Shown here in pieces: positions 1 through 11,637 of a stretch of DNA of 64,000 nt. The position numbers were made by a program, and so were the translations under genes. The first letter of the stretch is position 1. The number at the start of each line of letters is the position of its first letter. The stretch is from Zygnema circumcarinatum (Eukaryota > Streptophyta > Zygnematophyceae > Zygnematales > Zygnemataceae), in contig CM074818.1 in assembly GCA_037447605.1 (NCBI GenBank), forward strand, positions 51,714 through 115,713, in the 5' to 3' direction. Under the pieces are notes generated by a model. The model was not told the origin of the DNA, did no database searches, and saw only the letters and a list, made by a program, of their open reading frames with translations.

Positions 1-278
1 CCCCCCCCCCCCCCCCCCCCCTCAAACTGAAACCTTCTCTCGCCTTAGATCGACAATTTTCTATTCATTAGTCTGCGAGAAGTCCCTGTAACTTAATGAG
101 TCACCATTCTGCCATGCTGAGCTCCCCAATTTATGGTTAAAGCTGCATCCTAAGACCTTGAACCCTACAAAAACTGCCATACTGAATGTCGCCGGCCCCT
201 CACTCCGATTGAAAGGCCATGACATGGCACGACTAAAGACTGTACATATGACAAAAGTACATGCAGCATGGTCCCTGT

Positions 279-1933
279 TCACATTGGCAGCAATATGTTC
301 ATGAACTTCCGTTTGGCGAAAGCGAGCCACCACTTGTTTGGAGCTCCGTCCGGTAAATACAAACGCTCTAACAGCCGCCCGCTGGTCTCTTCCCGCGCGC
401 CCTTTATGTATGTGCGGAAGAGCTCTGCCAGGAAAAGTAGAAAGCCAACAAGTTAGTACGAGCCAGCATGTCGAAAAAGACGTTGTAGTCCAAAAACTCC
501 CTAGTTTCGTCAGCACTACCTCCCATTTTTTTCTCTCCCTCTACCCCTTCCCACTCTCCTCCCTCCCTCCCTTCCCCCCTCCCACTTCCTCCGTTCACCC
601 CCTCCCTCCTGCCCTCCCCTTCTCCCCCTCCCTCCCTTCCTCTTCCTCGTCCTCTCCCTCTCTCTCTCCCCCGTATCAATCGGACTTTCGTGGATGATAA
701 GGATTAGAACTGGTGGATTTTTTTCGAGGAATTCAGGGTTTGAAGGACGGGCGTCTTTAACATGACGAGAGAGAGGGGGGCAGAGAGAGGGAAAGACAGA
801 GAGAGAGAGAGATGCTTCATTCTGGCAAACCTTACCTGCCTCCTCTTTGCTTTCGGGTGTGCTCAAAAGGCCTCCTAGAGGAAACCCTAACTCTCCCGGA
901 ATTGGAAACTTTTCCAATCCAAGATTGATAAGCGCCTTAATTCCATCCGCCTCTGTTCTACACACTTCAATCTTTTTTAGCGCCATATTAATGTAGAGAG
1001 TGAGATATATCAGCAGTTTATCAGCGGAACTTTTCACTTCAAATTTTCGAAAAAGTACGTTTGCTCGAAAAAAATTGATTGCCTCATCGACTATGTCCTC
1101 CTCGTCTGTCGCACGCGAGACGACCAGCAGAGGAGAGTCAGGGTGACTGCGAGTAACTTCTTATGCACGAAAACTGAGAGAACGACAGAGAGAGAGAGAG
1201 AGAGAGAGGGGGAGAGGGAACCGGAGAGAGAGGTAGCCCATTGACTAACTGGTTTCACTGACGGCATATCTTTTGCACAATGGTTCAACCCAACAAAAAC
1301 GTCGGGAACAAAAATATTCTAGATCTTACGATTACTCAAAAACGAAAAAGACACAAACATCAATCTATATAAATCATAATCTCTTTCGTAGTGTATGAAA
1401 GAGCATGAGGCGGAGGCAGCAGACCAGCAGCGGAGCCGGAAGGGCCCTTGGCGGTGCTTCTGAGCGAAAGAAGGGGGCACCCGCATGCATGCTGCACGCC
1501 CTGCACATCGCTGAAGGAGGAGTGGTACACCTGGAAGCAGCATCACATTGCGCAGAGAGAGAGGGAGAGGGAGAGGGAGAGAAGAAGCGGGAGGGGGGGC
1601 GGGAGGGAGAGACAAAGGGAGGAGAAAAAATGAAAGGGGGAGGTGGGAGAGAGAGAGATCGAGAGAGGAAGAGAAATCGAGAGAGAGAAAGGGAAAGTAT
1701 TTTAGGGTTTGGTGTTTCTCAGAATTTGACAAGTTTTCAATTTCAAGGCTTTTAGGTTCTAACAACATATCATGAGCTACATGGAGCATTTAGCGCGTTG
1801 ACGAATAACTCGGAGGTGCAGCGGGAAGAAGTGCAGCGGCATGATGTTGAGAAACGGGAAGGAGGATAGAGAGGGAGGGAGAAACAGGAGGGAAAAAATA
1901 ATTAGAATTGAGAGATCGACGTGTGCGCACCAT
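279..1933 (-). CDS. ARPC3: Actin-related protein 2/3 complex subunit 3 (ARPC3)
   Basis: Structural subunit of the Arp2/3 complex, which nucleates branched actin filaments in the cytoplasm. Exons in transcription order: 1933-1931, 1530-1425, 1105-836, 424-279; all junction phases agree and give 174 residues, the usual family length. Recognisable ARPC3 blocks are VYHSSF at the N-terminus, DIVDEAINFFRANVLF (about residues 40-55), LLIYLTLYIN, LGLEKFPIPGE and a C-terminal PNKWWLAFAKRKFMN. The plant form is supported by EETSGRLL before the end. The start is inferred: exon 2 opens with GTG TAC after a clean CAG acceptor, and the only nearby ATG placed directly on a GT donor in the right phase is at 1933, so exon 1 would contribute the ATG alone. 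Introns carry CT tracts on the sense strand. Body of the gene is secure; the first exon is less so. Confidence 0.9.
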
Positions 1934-2336
1934 CTCGCCGGCCGAATGAGGAATGGATGACAGCGTGAATCACAAGGGAGCGCTGCCCGCCATGGCTGCC
2001 TCCCCTCCCCCTCCCCTCCCCCTCTCCTCTCTCCTTTCTCTCCTATCCTCTCCCCTCCTCTCTCCCCCTCTCCTCTCTCCACTCTCTCCAGCTCCGCAGG
2101 GGGAGGGAAGGCCCAAAAGGTACCTCCCATGCATCGCGATTCAGTATTTAACGATATTACGAGATATTTTACTGGCGATGTAATTCAATAATATATATTT
2201 CGATATATTGTGGTATCCACTCTGGATATGATGCGATATAGAACATAGATATCGTGTCGTAAAATATCGATACGATATTCCTGTCAGGGCCTAAACCCTA
2301 ACCCTAATCCCTGCCTCCTTGTGTCCAAGCAAGGCC
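1934..2336. promoter_or_regulatory. Short divergent promoter between ARPC3 and the GT61 gene
   Basis: About 400 bp separate the two start codons. The stretch contains a CT-rich block (2000-2095), a TA-rich block of nested ATATCG/CGATAT palindromes (about 2148-2282), and a telomere-type AAACCCTAACCCTAATC motif at about 2293 just 5' of the GT61 start. Telo-boxes of this type are known in promoters of plant housekeeping genes. Promoter function is inferred from position. Confidence 0.55.
2148..2282. repeat. TA-rich palindromic element, copy in ARPC3/GT61 promoter
   Basis: Nested ATATCG/CGATAT words. The segment GATATCGTGTCGTAAAATAT followed by CGATACGATATTCCTG resembles the segment near 42269-42310 in the caleosin 1/RRP43 promoter. 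Confidence 0.5.
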
Positions 2337-5300
2337 ATGGCGATTAGGGTTTGCCGCCCCAGCATGGGGCGGCTGCAGCTCAAGCGCGCTGCCACGCGGC
2401 GCCTCCCTCTGAGAACATGTCTTCTCGCAGCGGCGTTCATCGTCCCCGCATGGTCCGCCGTGGCTGTTTGGAAACGGTTCCATGCGCCAACAACGCGCGT
2501 TCAGTTGCAGTTTCAAGGAGACGGTTGGTCTCGGGTCACTCTCCTCGTATGTGCTTAACACCAAAAAATGCAAAAAAAAATGGAAAGACGAGGGGAAAAG
2601 AGAGGCAATGCAGGCCCTTCATTAGATTTATTTTTCGGATTTGTTCTCGATGTCTTTGTCTGGGCTTTGCAGATCGGCAATGGAATGTGTCAAAGAGTGA
2701 AGGATCGACAGCTGAAAGCCGGCCGTTGGCTGAAGGCCTACCACATGGCAGCTATCCAGCGGTTGAGATTTTGCGCGGCTCGTCCGGAACCTTACAATTA
2801 ATCGAGGCGAACCCTAACGTTGTGCGGGATGCAAACCCTAACTCTAATCCTAGTCCTGAACTTAACTTGAACCTTAACCCTACTTTGACACTGAAACTGA
2901 ATTTGAGTCCTAATTCTAGTTTGTCTCTTAAGCATTTCCTTAACTCGAATGCTAACATTTATCCAAATCCTCGGCCGGATGTTCCTCTTGAACTGAAGAT
3001 TGACCATAGCGTTAGCTCCAATGTGACACTTAACCCCAATTCCAGTCCTAAACGTACTTCTACCCTTGAATTAAGCTCCTCTCTCGACCCTAACAATGAC
3101 CCTGAAGCCACTTTTAATCCAAACCTTGATCCTATTCCCATTCCTGAATTCAAAGCTAACCCTGAGCTCAGTTCCTTTCTTTACTCAAACCCTATTCCTA
3201 GGCTGGACTCTGATTTAAAGTTCGGGGATAGCTCCGAATCTGGTGAGGAATCCTCAAAAATAAGAATGGTGAAAGAGGAAAAGGAGACGGTAGGTCGAGG
3301 AGCGGTAGAGGGAGAGGGAGAAGGAGGGGAAGAAGAAAACGATAAGCTGACAGCTGGCACCCAATCAGAGAGCTTGGCACCCGGCAGAGAAGAAAAGTCC
3401 AGCTTACCTTTGGCCGGACGAGGGCTTTATATGCAGCGCCTGGGGGAACAGTTTATTTGTGATTTCGAAGATAGGTTTTCGGATGTATGCATTATGCAGG
3501 GCGATGTTCGATTGGTCAGCAAAAAGAAAACCGTAGTTTTATTTTCAAAGTCGCTCCCATTTCGAGAGGAAAAAGTGATGCCGTATACTCAGAAATGGCG
3601 AAGGAATGTGCTGCCCCCGATAAAAAAGGTTTCGCTTCTAAATGTCGGAAATTTTCCGGATAGGGTCGATGGTGAAAAAGAGAGGCAATTAAGGAAAACC
3701 TTTGATCGGCAGAAAGTGCCGTGCGACGTGACACATCGTGCGCCAGGTGTCTTCTTCTCAGCGGGAGGATGGACAGGAGAAGGAAACTTTTATCACGCCT
3801 TTAATGATGGTGAGGGCCAGTGCGAACCTCCTACCTGTCATGTTGTCGAGTATGTGCTTGAATGCCTACTGTTTTAGGATGGAGGGGGGAGATTTGTGAG
3901 AGAGAGCGGTATAATGTGGTGTTTGGAGGAATGCGGTGTGTGCATGATCGAGAGAGAGGGAGAGAGAGTGAGAGAGAGAAGGCCTGGGGAAGTAAGGAGT
4001 GAATGGAGTTCAAGGGGTGTTTTCTAAACTTCATGTCAAGGCTGTTAGTGACTGTTCCCTGCAGTCATCATTCCTCTGTACATCACGGTGCAGCATTTCC
4101 ATGGAGCGGTGGTTTTGATCGTGGCGGAGGCAAAAGAATGGTGGCTCGCTCAGTTCTCTCCCCTTCTCGCCTCTCTCTCCCACTATCCCATCGTCCAACC
4201 AAAGAATGAGAACTGGACGCACTGCTTCCCTCACCTCATTGTCGGCCTTCGCAGCCATGGAGGAATGGAGGTCCATCCGGAGGCCATGCCACAAGGAGAA
4301 GCTGAAGCCTCGTTTCAGGTATTAACCAGAAAACCTCCATATTTCCAAGATTCTAAAGACCCCTACGGACTCTGAAACAATTGAACATCAAGTCAAGGTT
4401 TTCTCAAGTTCTTCAAAGCTCGGAGGCATTCTGAAGTTTGTAAGCAAGCAAGCATTTTTATCAAATTTCTGGACTCCAAATGTCAGGAGACCCGAAGCAC
4501 TTGTAGAAGTAGTCCTGGATCCTGTCGAACTTTGAAACTCTCAAAAGACCAAAAACTCAGTTTCGGATTGAATACACTTTCTATTATGCTGGTTTTCTGA
4601 CAGATTTTTTTGAGAAAAAGTCTCAAGGCTCCTCCCCCGGACCTTTCCGAATCATCTGCCGAATGGAAATCCCGTCAAAATGTAATCCGACCAGTCGCCG
4701 GCAGTCATTGGGGAGACCTCCTTTCAGGTTTGAGCCAACCAGCGGTTGCCAGCTGTCCCTCCCAAACACAGATGAGAAATCTCATTGGTCACTGGCCCCT
4801 TCTTGTAATTCTGAGCCGAAAAGGTCGTTCTCGGATTTGGATGAATGAAGCCGAGTTTGTGAAGAGGGCCGGTGAAGAAGGATTTTGCGTTTTGGTCCTT
4901 CGAATGAATCGGCACACGCCATTTCCTGCAATCTATGAGCTGTTGCAAGCAGCGGATGTTGTCATTGGGGTGCATGGAGCTGCCATCACAAACTTCGTAT
5001 TCATGCGCCAGAATTCACTCTTATTTCAGGTACTATATCTGCTCCTCCTCCCTCCCTCCCTCCCGCCCTCCCTCCCTCCCTCCGCGCCATTCCCCCCCAG
5101 TCTCCTTTTACATTTCCTATGCTTGTTATGTTCTCCAGATTTCCCCCATTGGCACATTGTGGCTTTCAAAATATTGTTTCGGCGACCCTGCGATTCGCTT
5201 TGACTTGCGGTACATCTCACTGCCCCTTTCGGCCAATGAGAGCTCCCTCAGCAAAACCTATGGGCCCTCGGATCCCGTTATTGCCACCCCCCAGGTTATA

Positions 5301-5447
5301 GCTGACACCAATTGGAGCTTGGCGCAAGAGCTCTACACAAGGGGCCAAAATGTGACCTTGTCCGAACAGAATTTACAGAAAATACTTAAAATAGCAAAAG
5401 GTCACGTGATGAAACATGGTCGAAATATAGACAAGGGCGGCTGCTGA
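2337..5447 (+). CDS. GT61-family (DUF563) glycosyltransferase, type II membrane protein
   Basis: Probable Golgi glycosyltransferase of family GT61, which includes plant beta-1,2-xylosyltransferases, xylan arabinosyl- and xylosyltransferases and EOGT; the donor and acceptor cannot be told from sequence. Exons: 2337-2523, 2673-3809, 4065-4318, 4604-5029, 5139-5447, all phases consistent, 770 residues. A short basic cytosolic tail is followed by one membrane segment (residues 27-45). A long N/P/S/L-rich stem (about residues 105-251) is built of degenerate CCTAAY hexamers. The catalytic region has EGNFYHAFNDG (about 433-443, the family's NxxH.FND motif), LVILSRKGR, and ADVVIGVHGAAITN (about 641-654), then SDPVIATPQVIADTNW and QNVTL near the end. 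An AATAAA lies at 5574. The exon 1 donor (G|GTTGGT) is weak; other donors break the frame. The stem makes the protein longer than usual for GT61. Confidence 0.85.
2800..3240 (+). repeat. Degenerate telomere-type hexamer tract inside the GT61 coding exon
   Basis: The exon reads as decayed CCTAAC/CCTAAT/CTTAAC hexamers, for example AACCCTAACTCTAATCCTAG near 2836, which translate to alternating Pro-Asn, Leu-Asn and Ser-Asn dipeptides. It is open throughout in the coding frame. The telomere unit of most streptophytes is CCCTAAA; the six-base version here fits interstitial or CCCTAA-type arrays. Confidence 0.7.
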
Positions 5448-5874
5448 AATGTTCAGGGTTAATTTATGAAATTTAATTTATTGTTTATATTTTTTTATGA
5501 GTTCAAACAAGTGGCGAAATCTTAGCGTTGGCATCGGGAAGTCGACTTGCACTTGGCCTGTAATTTTGTGATTAATAAAGGGTGACAGCAAATACAATTC
5601 ATTTTGTGTCATGGCAATGAAGAACAACGTGGGCTTTTGAACCATTGAGGTGCTTCAAATGTGGCATTTGAAACTGGCACTAGTTCACTCGAGACACATT
5701 TTTGCCTCACTAACCTTACTCCCTACTTCTTCCCTCCCGGCAATCAAACGACCATCCTTTGGTGTCGCTTATCAAAATTCCCTCCATCGCTCCCTCTCGT
5801 CCACTCGCTCCGTCCCTCCTTCCCTCCCTCCCTCCCTCCTCCTCCCCCACTGCATGCCTAACGCATGAAACGCC
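5448..5874. other. Convergent 3' region between GT61 and DNAJC14-like genes
   Basis: No gene seen. It holds the GT61 3' UTR with AATAAA at 5574-5579 and a CTCCCTCC microsatellite at about 5790-5850, which is antisense to the DNAJC14-like gene. Confidence 0.6.
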
Positions 5875-8800
5875 TCAGAACTGCGTTCTCCGCGACTTCC
5901 TCCGCTTCCGCGCACTGCCCTTCTTATTCTGTGGATCCGCCCGGGGAGATCCTCCACTTTGGGACATGTCGGAGAAGGGGTCCGCCCCGTCAAACATCCC
6001 CCCAGCCATGGCCTGCGCTATGAACTCCATGATCTCCTCATCCGTCATGCCATCCAGGTCGTATGGCATGTTCATGTTCATGCCCTCATGCGCGGAAGGA
6101 TGGGAGGAGCCCTTATGCCCTTTGGAGGTTGCTTTGCCTTTCCCAGTCCCTTCGGTCCCTGGAGGCCCTCTGCCCGTTTTGGAAGCAAAAGTGGGCTTAT
6201 GCGTGTTCGGTGTGCACTTCATTCCCTGCCCACATCCGGAGGGTAGGTCAAAGGGGAAAGAGTTAGAGAAAGGGAGGGGCAGAGAGCAGGCCAAAGGACG
6301 AGGGAGGGCGATAGAGAGGGTTGGAGGAAGGTTAGACGGAGGAAAGGGAGAGCGAGAGGGAGGGAGAGAGGGAAAAAAGGAAGCAAAGGAAAGAGAACTT
6401 GGTACCCATAGCCATGAGTAATGGGGGTAGAGAGCGAGAGAGAGTATGGCACCCACCTGGCATTCGACCCATTCTGTAATTTCGTACACCTTTCCCTCCG
6501 ATAATGTATAAGCTCTCAAAGGCCCCACCTGGCAGCCAAACCGTTTTCCTTCAATCAAACGCTGCCTCTGTAAACTCGTATGACAACTTGGCAAGCTGGA
6601 AGCAAAATGTTACACAGCACTTCACTGTCCATCACAAGATCAGATTATTAGGGAGAGAGAGACGAGAGAGGGAGAGAGAGAGAGACTCAATAGGGAATGA
6701 CTTACGGTCGGAACAATTCCGAAGAGAATGTATTCAGAAGACTGCTCCGCCCAGCCATCGCCTTCCTTTGCTGGATGGTAATCCTTACATTCCTGAACCT
6801 CAAAATTCCAAATCATAAATCTGAATGGTGCTTCTTTCCTTTTATGCCCTTCCCATACTCCCTAAAAAGTGCACGGTTGGCCTCAATACATCACTCGAAA
6901 TCAACACCGAGAAACCAGTCCAATAACAAACAAACATCAGCGTAGGGGCACCTTCAGAATTCAAATCTATGTTTAAAAAAAAAAAAATCTAAGTGGAACG
7001 GATATAAGCGTGTCAACTTACTTGACACCATCGAGCCTCCGATTTGCTTCTTGTCGTACACTTCCAGACATGATTGCCTCCACATGCACAGCATGCCACC
7101 ATCTTGGCATCAGGGGGAAGTTTCTCATGCCCGTCTGCTTCCTGCACAGCCCAAATGCCAAAGGCCAAAGGCAGCCCCAAGATTATAACAAAATCCCACC
7201 CATTGCCTGAAGCTTGAGCTTTTTGAAAGAGATTGTAAAGGAGTCCTGCCCACACACCCGTGCCTTCCGGAAACGCTGCCGAAGCTCCTCTGCAATCTCA
7301 TGCCGACTTAACTCCTCATCATATTCTTTCCGCTTGCTCTCCTCCAGCAGTACCTGCTCCTCCCATGCCTCTGCTGCCATGCTTTTAAGGCAGCCATATT
7401 TAAGGTGCTATGCGTCCACATTGTCATCCTGCAGCTCTATTTTAACAGGCCAAACTTACTTCGCCATATGTCAACATCAGTGCTTGCTCAACAATGCCAT
7501 GTACAGTTGAATTTTATGCCAGAGAAAGTTTTCGTCAGATAGAGTTGGTTGTCCATGCAGACATTTCATTGGAGGTTAGAAAAGCAAGAAGGTGTAAAAC
7601 CGTAAAAGCAGCCAAGGGGCTGCAAGCTCCTCCTCAGGCTCACCTCATATGCATTTTGCAAACGTTTGAATGCGTCACACGCCTCGTCATTCCCCTTGTG
7701 CTTGTCTGGATGGACCAGCACAGCCTGTCCTCCCAGTACGAAAATACATTGACATTGTAAAGGCTCTGCTATCTCTCTCTCCCCAGCACGCCCTCCCTTT
7801 CTTACACTCTCTAGGACATTGCCATCTGGTTTAGATATGGCCTATTGGATCCATTATTTTCATAAGCTTCAGCAGAGCACACAGACTTTGACGCTCTTAC
7901 CTTTCTTCGGTACTCTCGTTTGACCACTAATGGATCAAATTCTGCGTATCTCTCTAACCCAAAAACGGCGTAATGATCTTCGCACCGCAGCACTCGCGCC
8001 ACCTCATCCTCCGGACCCAACTCGCCCTCCCCTCGCCCACTACTAGAGACCCCCTCTGATGAGCAGTGGCGAGCTTCTTCAGAGCTTCCACTGGGAGAGA
8101 GAGGCACAGAGTCCCCAGGTCCACTAAAAGGTGGTCCTGAGTTTGCCCTTCTGAATCTCTCAAAAAAGCTCGAAAAGCTGCCACTTGAGCTTGCAGGAGG
8201 GGAACCCCTAGTGCCCCCCCCTGCAGCTTCACCCTCTGCAGAACGGGACTTTTGCCAGCCTCCAAACTTGGCCTTATTTTCCTTTGAGAAAGTGCTCTTT
8301 CTCCCATCCGTCCTCCATGGACCCCCAGGGAATGACCACGGATGCTTCTCGGACTGCGGAGTGTCCTGAAAGCTGCCTGTTTTGGGGGAAGAACTTCTAC
8401 CAGGTCCTCTACTTTGCCTATTTCTACCTCTACCACTACCACTGGGCTCTTCCTGCTGCGGTGTAAAGTCAGTCCGGGATGTGCTGTCAGAGTCAGGAAA
8501 TGTATCAGCCCACGTTCTCTGCCTCTCAGGCTTAGCCCAAAACTGCTCTCCTCTCCCCCCCCTTTCGTCTTCCCCCCTCCAATCTCCGTTCGTATGCTTT
8601 GTCCCCCCTGCTCCGTGGCTGACTTCCGGAGCTGCAGCTTTATCTTGTATGTAATGACCAAAGAGGTCGCTTGCAATGCATGCCAAGCTCCAACAAATAA
8701 GCAGCGCTGTGAAGCCCCCCTGCATGAAGGTGCTGTAGAGGGAGTAGATGAGGGCAGTGCTAATGGCAGGCTTGAACATCTTCACAGCAACCAGAGTACC

Positions 8801-10630
8801 TGAGGGCACATTCAAGAGGGAAGATAGAGGTTCAGCACTTCCTTCATCTTTCCTGCTGGGATCCACTTGCATGCCGCTAAGGTGGTGTAGATATGAGAGA
8901 ATGCATATCACCTATGTTGTATCTTCCTTTTAGCTGTTATGAAAGCATAGCCCCGAGTTTGATTTAATAGTTTCTCGCTCCCTCGTCACCTCAAACCCCA
9001 CTCCATCTTTCCACCCTCCCCTAGTCCCCTTCCCCCCTCCTTCAACTCTCCCTCCGCTATCGTCCTCGTGAAAATAATGCATTTTGCATACTGCACAGTT
9101 AAGTGCTCAGTGCCAAGCGCGGAATATATCGTGGAAAGAAACGTCTCACCTCCAACAGTTAGAACAGCAAGCGTCATCCAGAAGCTTCCGTAGATCAGTG
9201 CCACCACCAGTGAGAAAGCAGCAAATCCCAAACCCGCGATTATGATGTTGAAAAAGAATGCCAACAAGATAAAAGCCACCTGCAGGAGACAAACACTGGA
9301 ACAGTGGTTAGCAACCGAATTGGACTTATACATAATATCTCTGGCATATTAGTGAAGAGCATTCCAAACAAACAGAAATGCACAACTAAGTTGGCATCAC
9401 AAGGTAAACCACTCGGCCTTAAAGCAGGCACGACCTTTCTCCATTTATATACACGTTTTATTTTTTCAACTGAAGGAAATCGCCAAAGAGTAAGGATAGC
9501 ACTGAAAACAGATAAAGATGGGCAGAAATCTCCCATAGCATGTTTGCTTGCTGCTATAACAAGGTATTGCTTCCACGAAGAGTCTAAAACCGAAGTAGAA
9601 GTACAGTAGGTAACATCAACCACCTGTGAGAGGGAGAGGAGATCCTCTAACCATTTGAGAGGCATGAAAGGACAAATAATCCATAGCAGAAAGGTTAAGG
9701 TGTATACAAAGCCAAGCTGTCAAGAGTGGTTTGCAAGTGAGAGAAAGCTGGAAAGTACAGCAAAGTGAACGTCGAAAGATATCAGGCTGAGTTGAGAATC
9801 GATACATAAAGTTGCAGAGGAGAAAGAAGAAGAAAGTATCTTCAAAATGGGAACCCAGCTTGGCTTTGTGAACCCTAATTTTGTTTGAACGGAGGCACAG
9901 AGAGACGCATGCGCATTTGGGAAAGTACATCCGAGGGGAAAGGAATAAGGGCGAAAATCCGCACGAGCATAAGATGGAAGAGCAGTGGGATGGCAACTAG
10001 AGCGTGAGTGATAAATAGAGACAGTTTTAAACAACGCGAGAGGGTGTGCTCGCGAGACGCTAAAACACTGAGAGGGAGGGACAGGATTAAAAGGAATGAG
10101 GAAGATGGGTTGATGAAACAAGGTAAAAAGTGCCCATTGCTCCCTCTCATCCTGCTCCCCCTTCTCTCTCCATCCTACGAGTTCAACCCCTCTCCAATGA
10201 CTCTCGCTTCGTTTCACGCGCCCTCCAAGAAACGTTAGAAACCTATCCCGGGAAAAAGAAGCGCGCTTACTGCTCCAATGGCGAATATGGAGCCGCAGAG
10301 CATGGCCATGCTGGCCACAGTGCACCAAAGCAGCAAGAAGAAGGCGGCAGAGCCAACCCTAATCAGGGACTGCAAGCCCCTCTCCATGCTCCTAGCCGCC
10401 ATAAGTGCCAACGCCGCCACCAGGGCTGCTCCAAATTGCAACCAGGCCTTGGTGAGGGGCCACGCGGCAGCCACAAGGGGCAGGATGGCGTCCAGCCCCT
10501 GCAGAAGACGTGATCGGACGGCTGAAATTGCCTCCTCCACGACCACCTCCGCCCGACGGACGGTCGGACGACCTCCATAGCTCCTGCTGCTGCCTCCGCC
10601 GCCGCCACCGCTCTTGCTGGACCTCGCCAT
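5875..10630 (-). CDS. DNAJC14/Jiv-type membrane J-domain co-chaperone
   Basis: Membrane-anchored Hsp40 co-chaperone of the DNAJC14 (HDJ3/Jiv) type, expected in the endoplasmic reticulum and acting with Hsp70. Exons in transcription order: 10630-10271, 9279-9150, 8799-7901, 7724-7644, 7353-7258, 7141-7022, 6792-6706, 6567-6457, 6225-5875; phases consistent, 744 residues. Exons 1-3 encode several hydrophobic segments between about residues 50 and 210, as in the plant family. A G/S/R-rich linker follows, then the J domain starting DHYAVFGLERY (about 436) with HPD at 468-470 (VHPDKHKGN). Exons 6-9 encode the Jiv90 region, with Cys pairs in MVACCACGG and RWCQECKDYHPAKEGDGWAE, and GKVYEITEWVECQGMKC. 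The C-terminus is basic (KKGSARKRRKSRR). Teloboxes AAACCCTA lie immediately upstream at 10636-10655. Confidence 0.9.
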
Positions 10631-11637
10631 GACTGAAACCCTACAAACCCTAAAATGGCTCCTGCAACCCTGACAAAAGCGCCGACCCTCAAAAGTTCCT
10701 GACCTTACAATGACAGGAGCATGAGCCGTGCTTTTGGACAGTCCAAAAAAAGGAAGAAGGAACGGGAAGCGAAGCGTGGCCTACCCGGCAGCCATGAAAC
10801 TCTAAAAACCCTAAAAACCCGCGAGGGCGCTCCTGCGCTCTTTTGAAAGGAAAGGGGTCGAGGCGGCCATGGACAGGAAGGGAGGGAGGGGGGAAGGGTG
10901 CCACGAAGCTTCCTCGAACTTGCGGATAAGGATGCATACAGTTCGTCAGACACGACAAAAAAAGTACCGCTCGTGTGAAATGTTGTCGTCACAAATGAAG
11001 TGTTTCGTCATTGCTGATGTCATCGGTGTGACGTGGCTGTTGTGTTAGCGCACGTCATGCGGCGTAAAACGGAGACATGGAACAGCGTCGCTGGAAGGCA
11101 TACGAAGGGCGATAAGGCGACGACGATATGATGGCAGTGGGGCTTTGGCAGTGGCGATTTCGAGGGAAAAATGCTGAATTTAGGTCATTGTGTTTGTTGT
11201 TAGTCGCAAAAAAGTTTCATAACTAAATCAAGGTTTAAGTTGAGCTTTGAGTGGAGATAAAACACCAATCATAATAAGAAATAAAGTGACAGATGGCAAA
11301 GACCAGCGCTCAGTCAGTCAGTGAAAACCCCATCAACCTGTTTGTTGAGGAGGAGAAGTTGTGTCACGACATGGAAGAAATTATTTGCTGGAGAAAGGGG
11401 TGTCTCCCATATCAAACTCTCTCGGGGCTTCGCCATCTGAGCTACGATAACTCCTACAGGACACTCCCTCTCCCTTTTCCCCTCCCGCTGCCTCTCCCGC
11501 TCCCGCTCCCCTCCCTTATCCGCCCCCACTCACTCTCTCTGCTCAAACGGCCTATCGTACAAGTCCTTCACGACCCATGACTATCTACTCAGCGCATCCC
11601 AGCAACCAGTGAGGTGACTTCTTATTTCATTCAGTAC
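10631..11637. promoter_or_regulatory. Upstream region of the DNAJC14-like gene / 3' side of the SANT-like gene
   Basis: No coding exon recognised. AAACCCTA-type telo-boxes occur at 10636-10655 and again at about 10803-10820, directly upstream of the minus-strand DNAJC14-like start. CT-rich sequence at 11460-11545 contains open frames without family features. Confidence 0.45.

Noticed and set aside
1-278. Poly-C run at 1-21 and possible gene at the left edge
   Set aside because: The poly-C is a homopolymer or assembly edge; the remaining bases are the ARPC3 3' side with no further exon recognised.
4935-5301. Separate small plus-strand frames over the GT61 last exons
   Set aside because: Explained by out-of-frame readings of GT61 exons and the CTCCCT intron.
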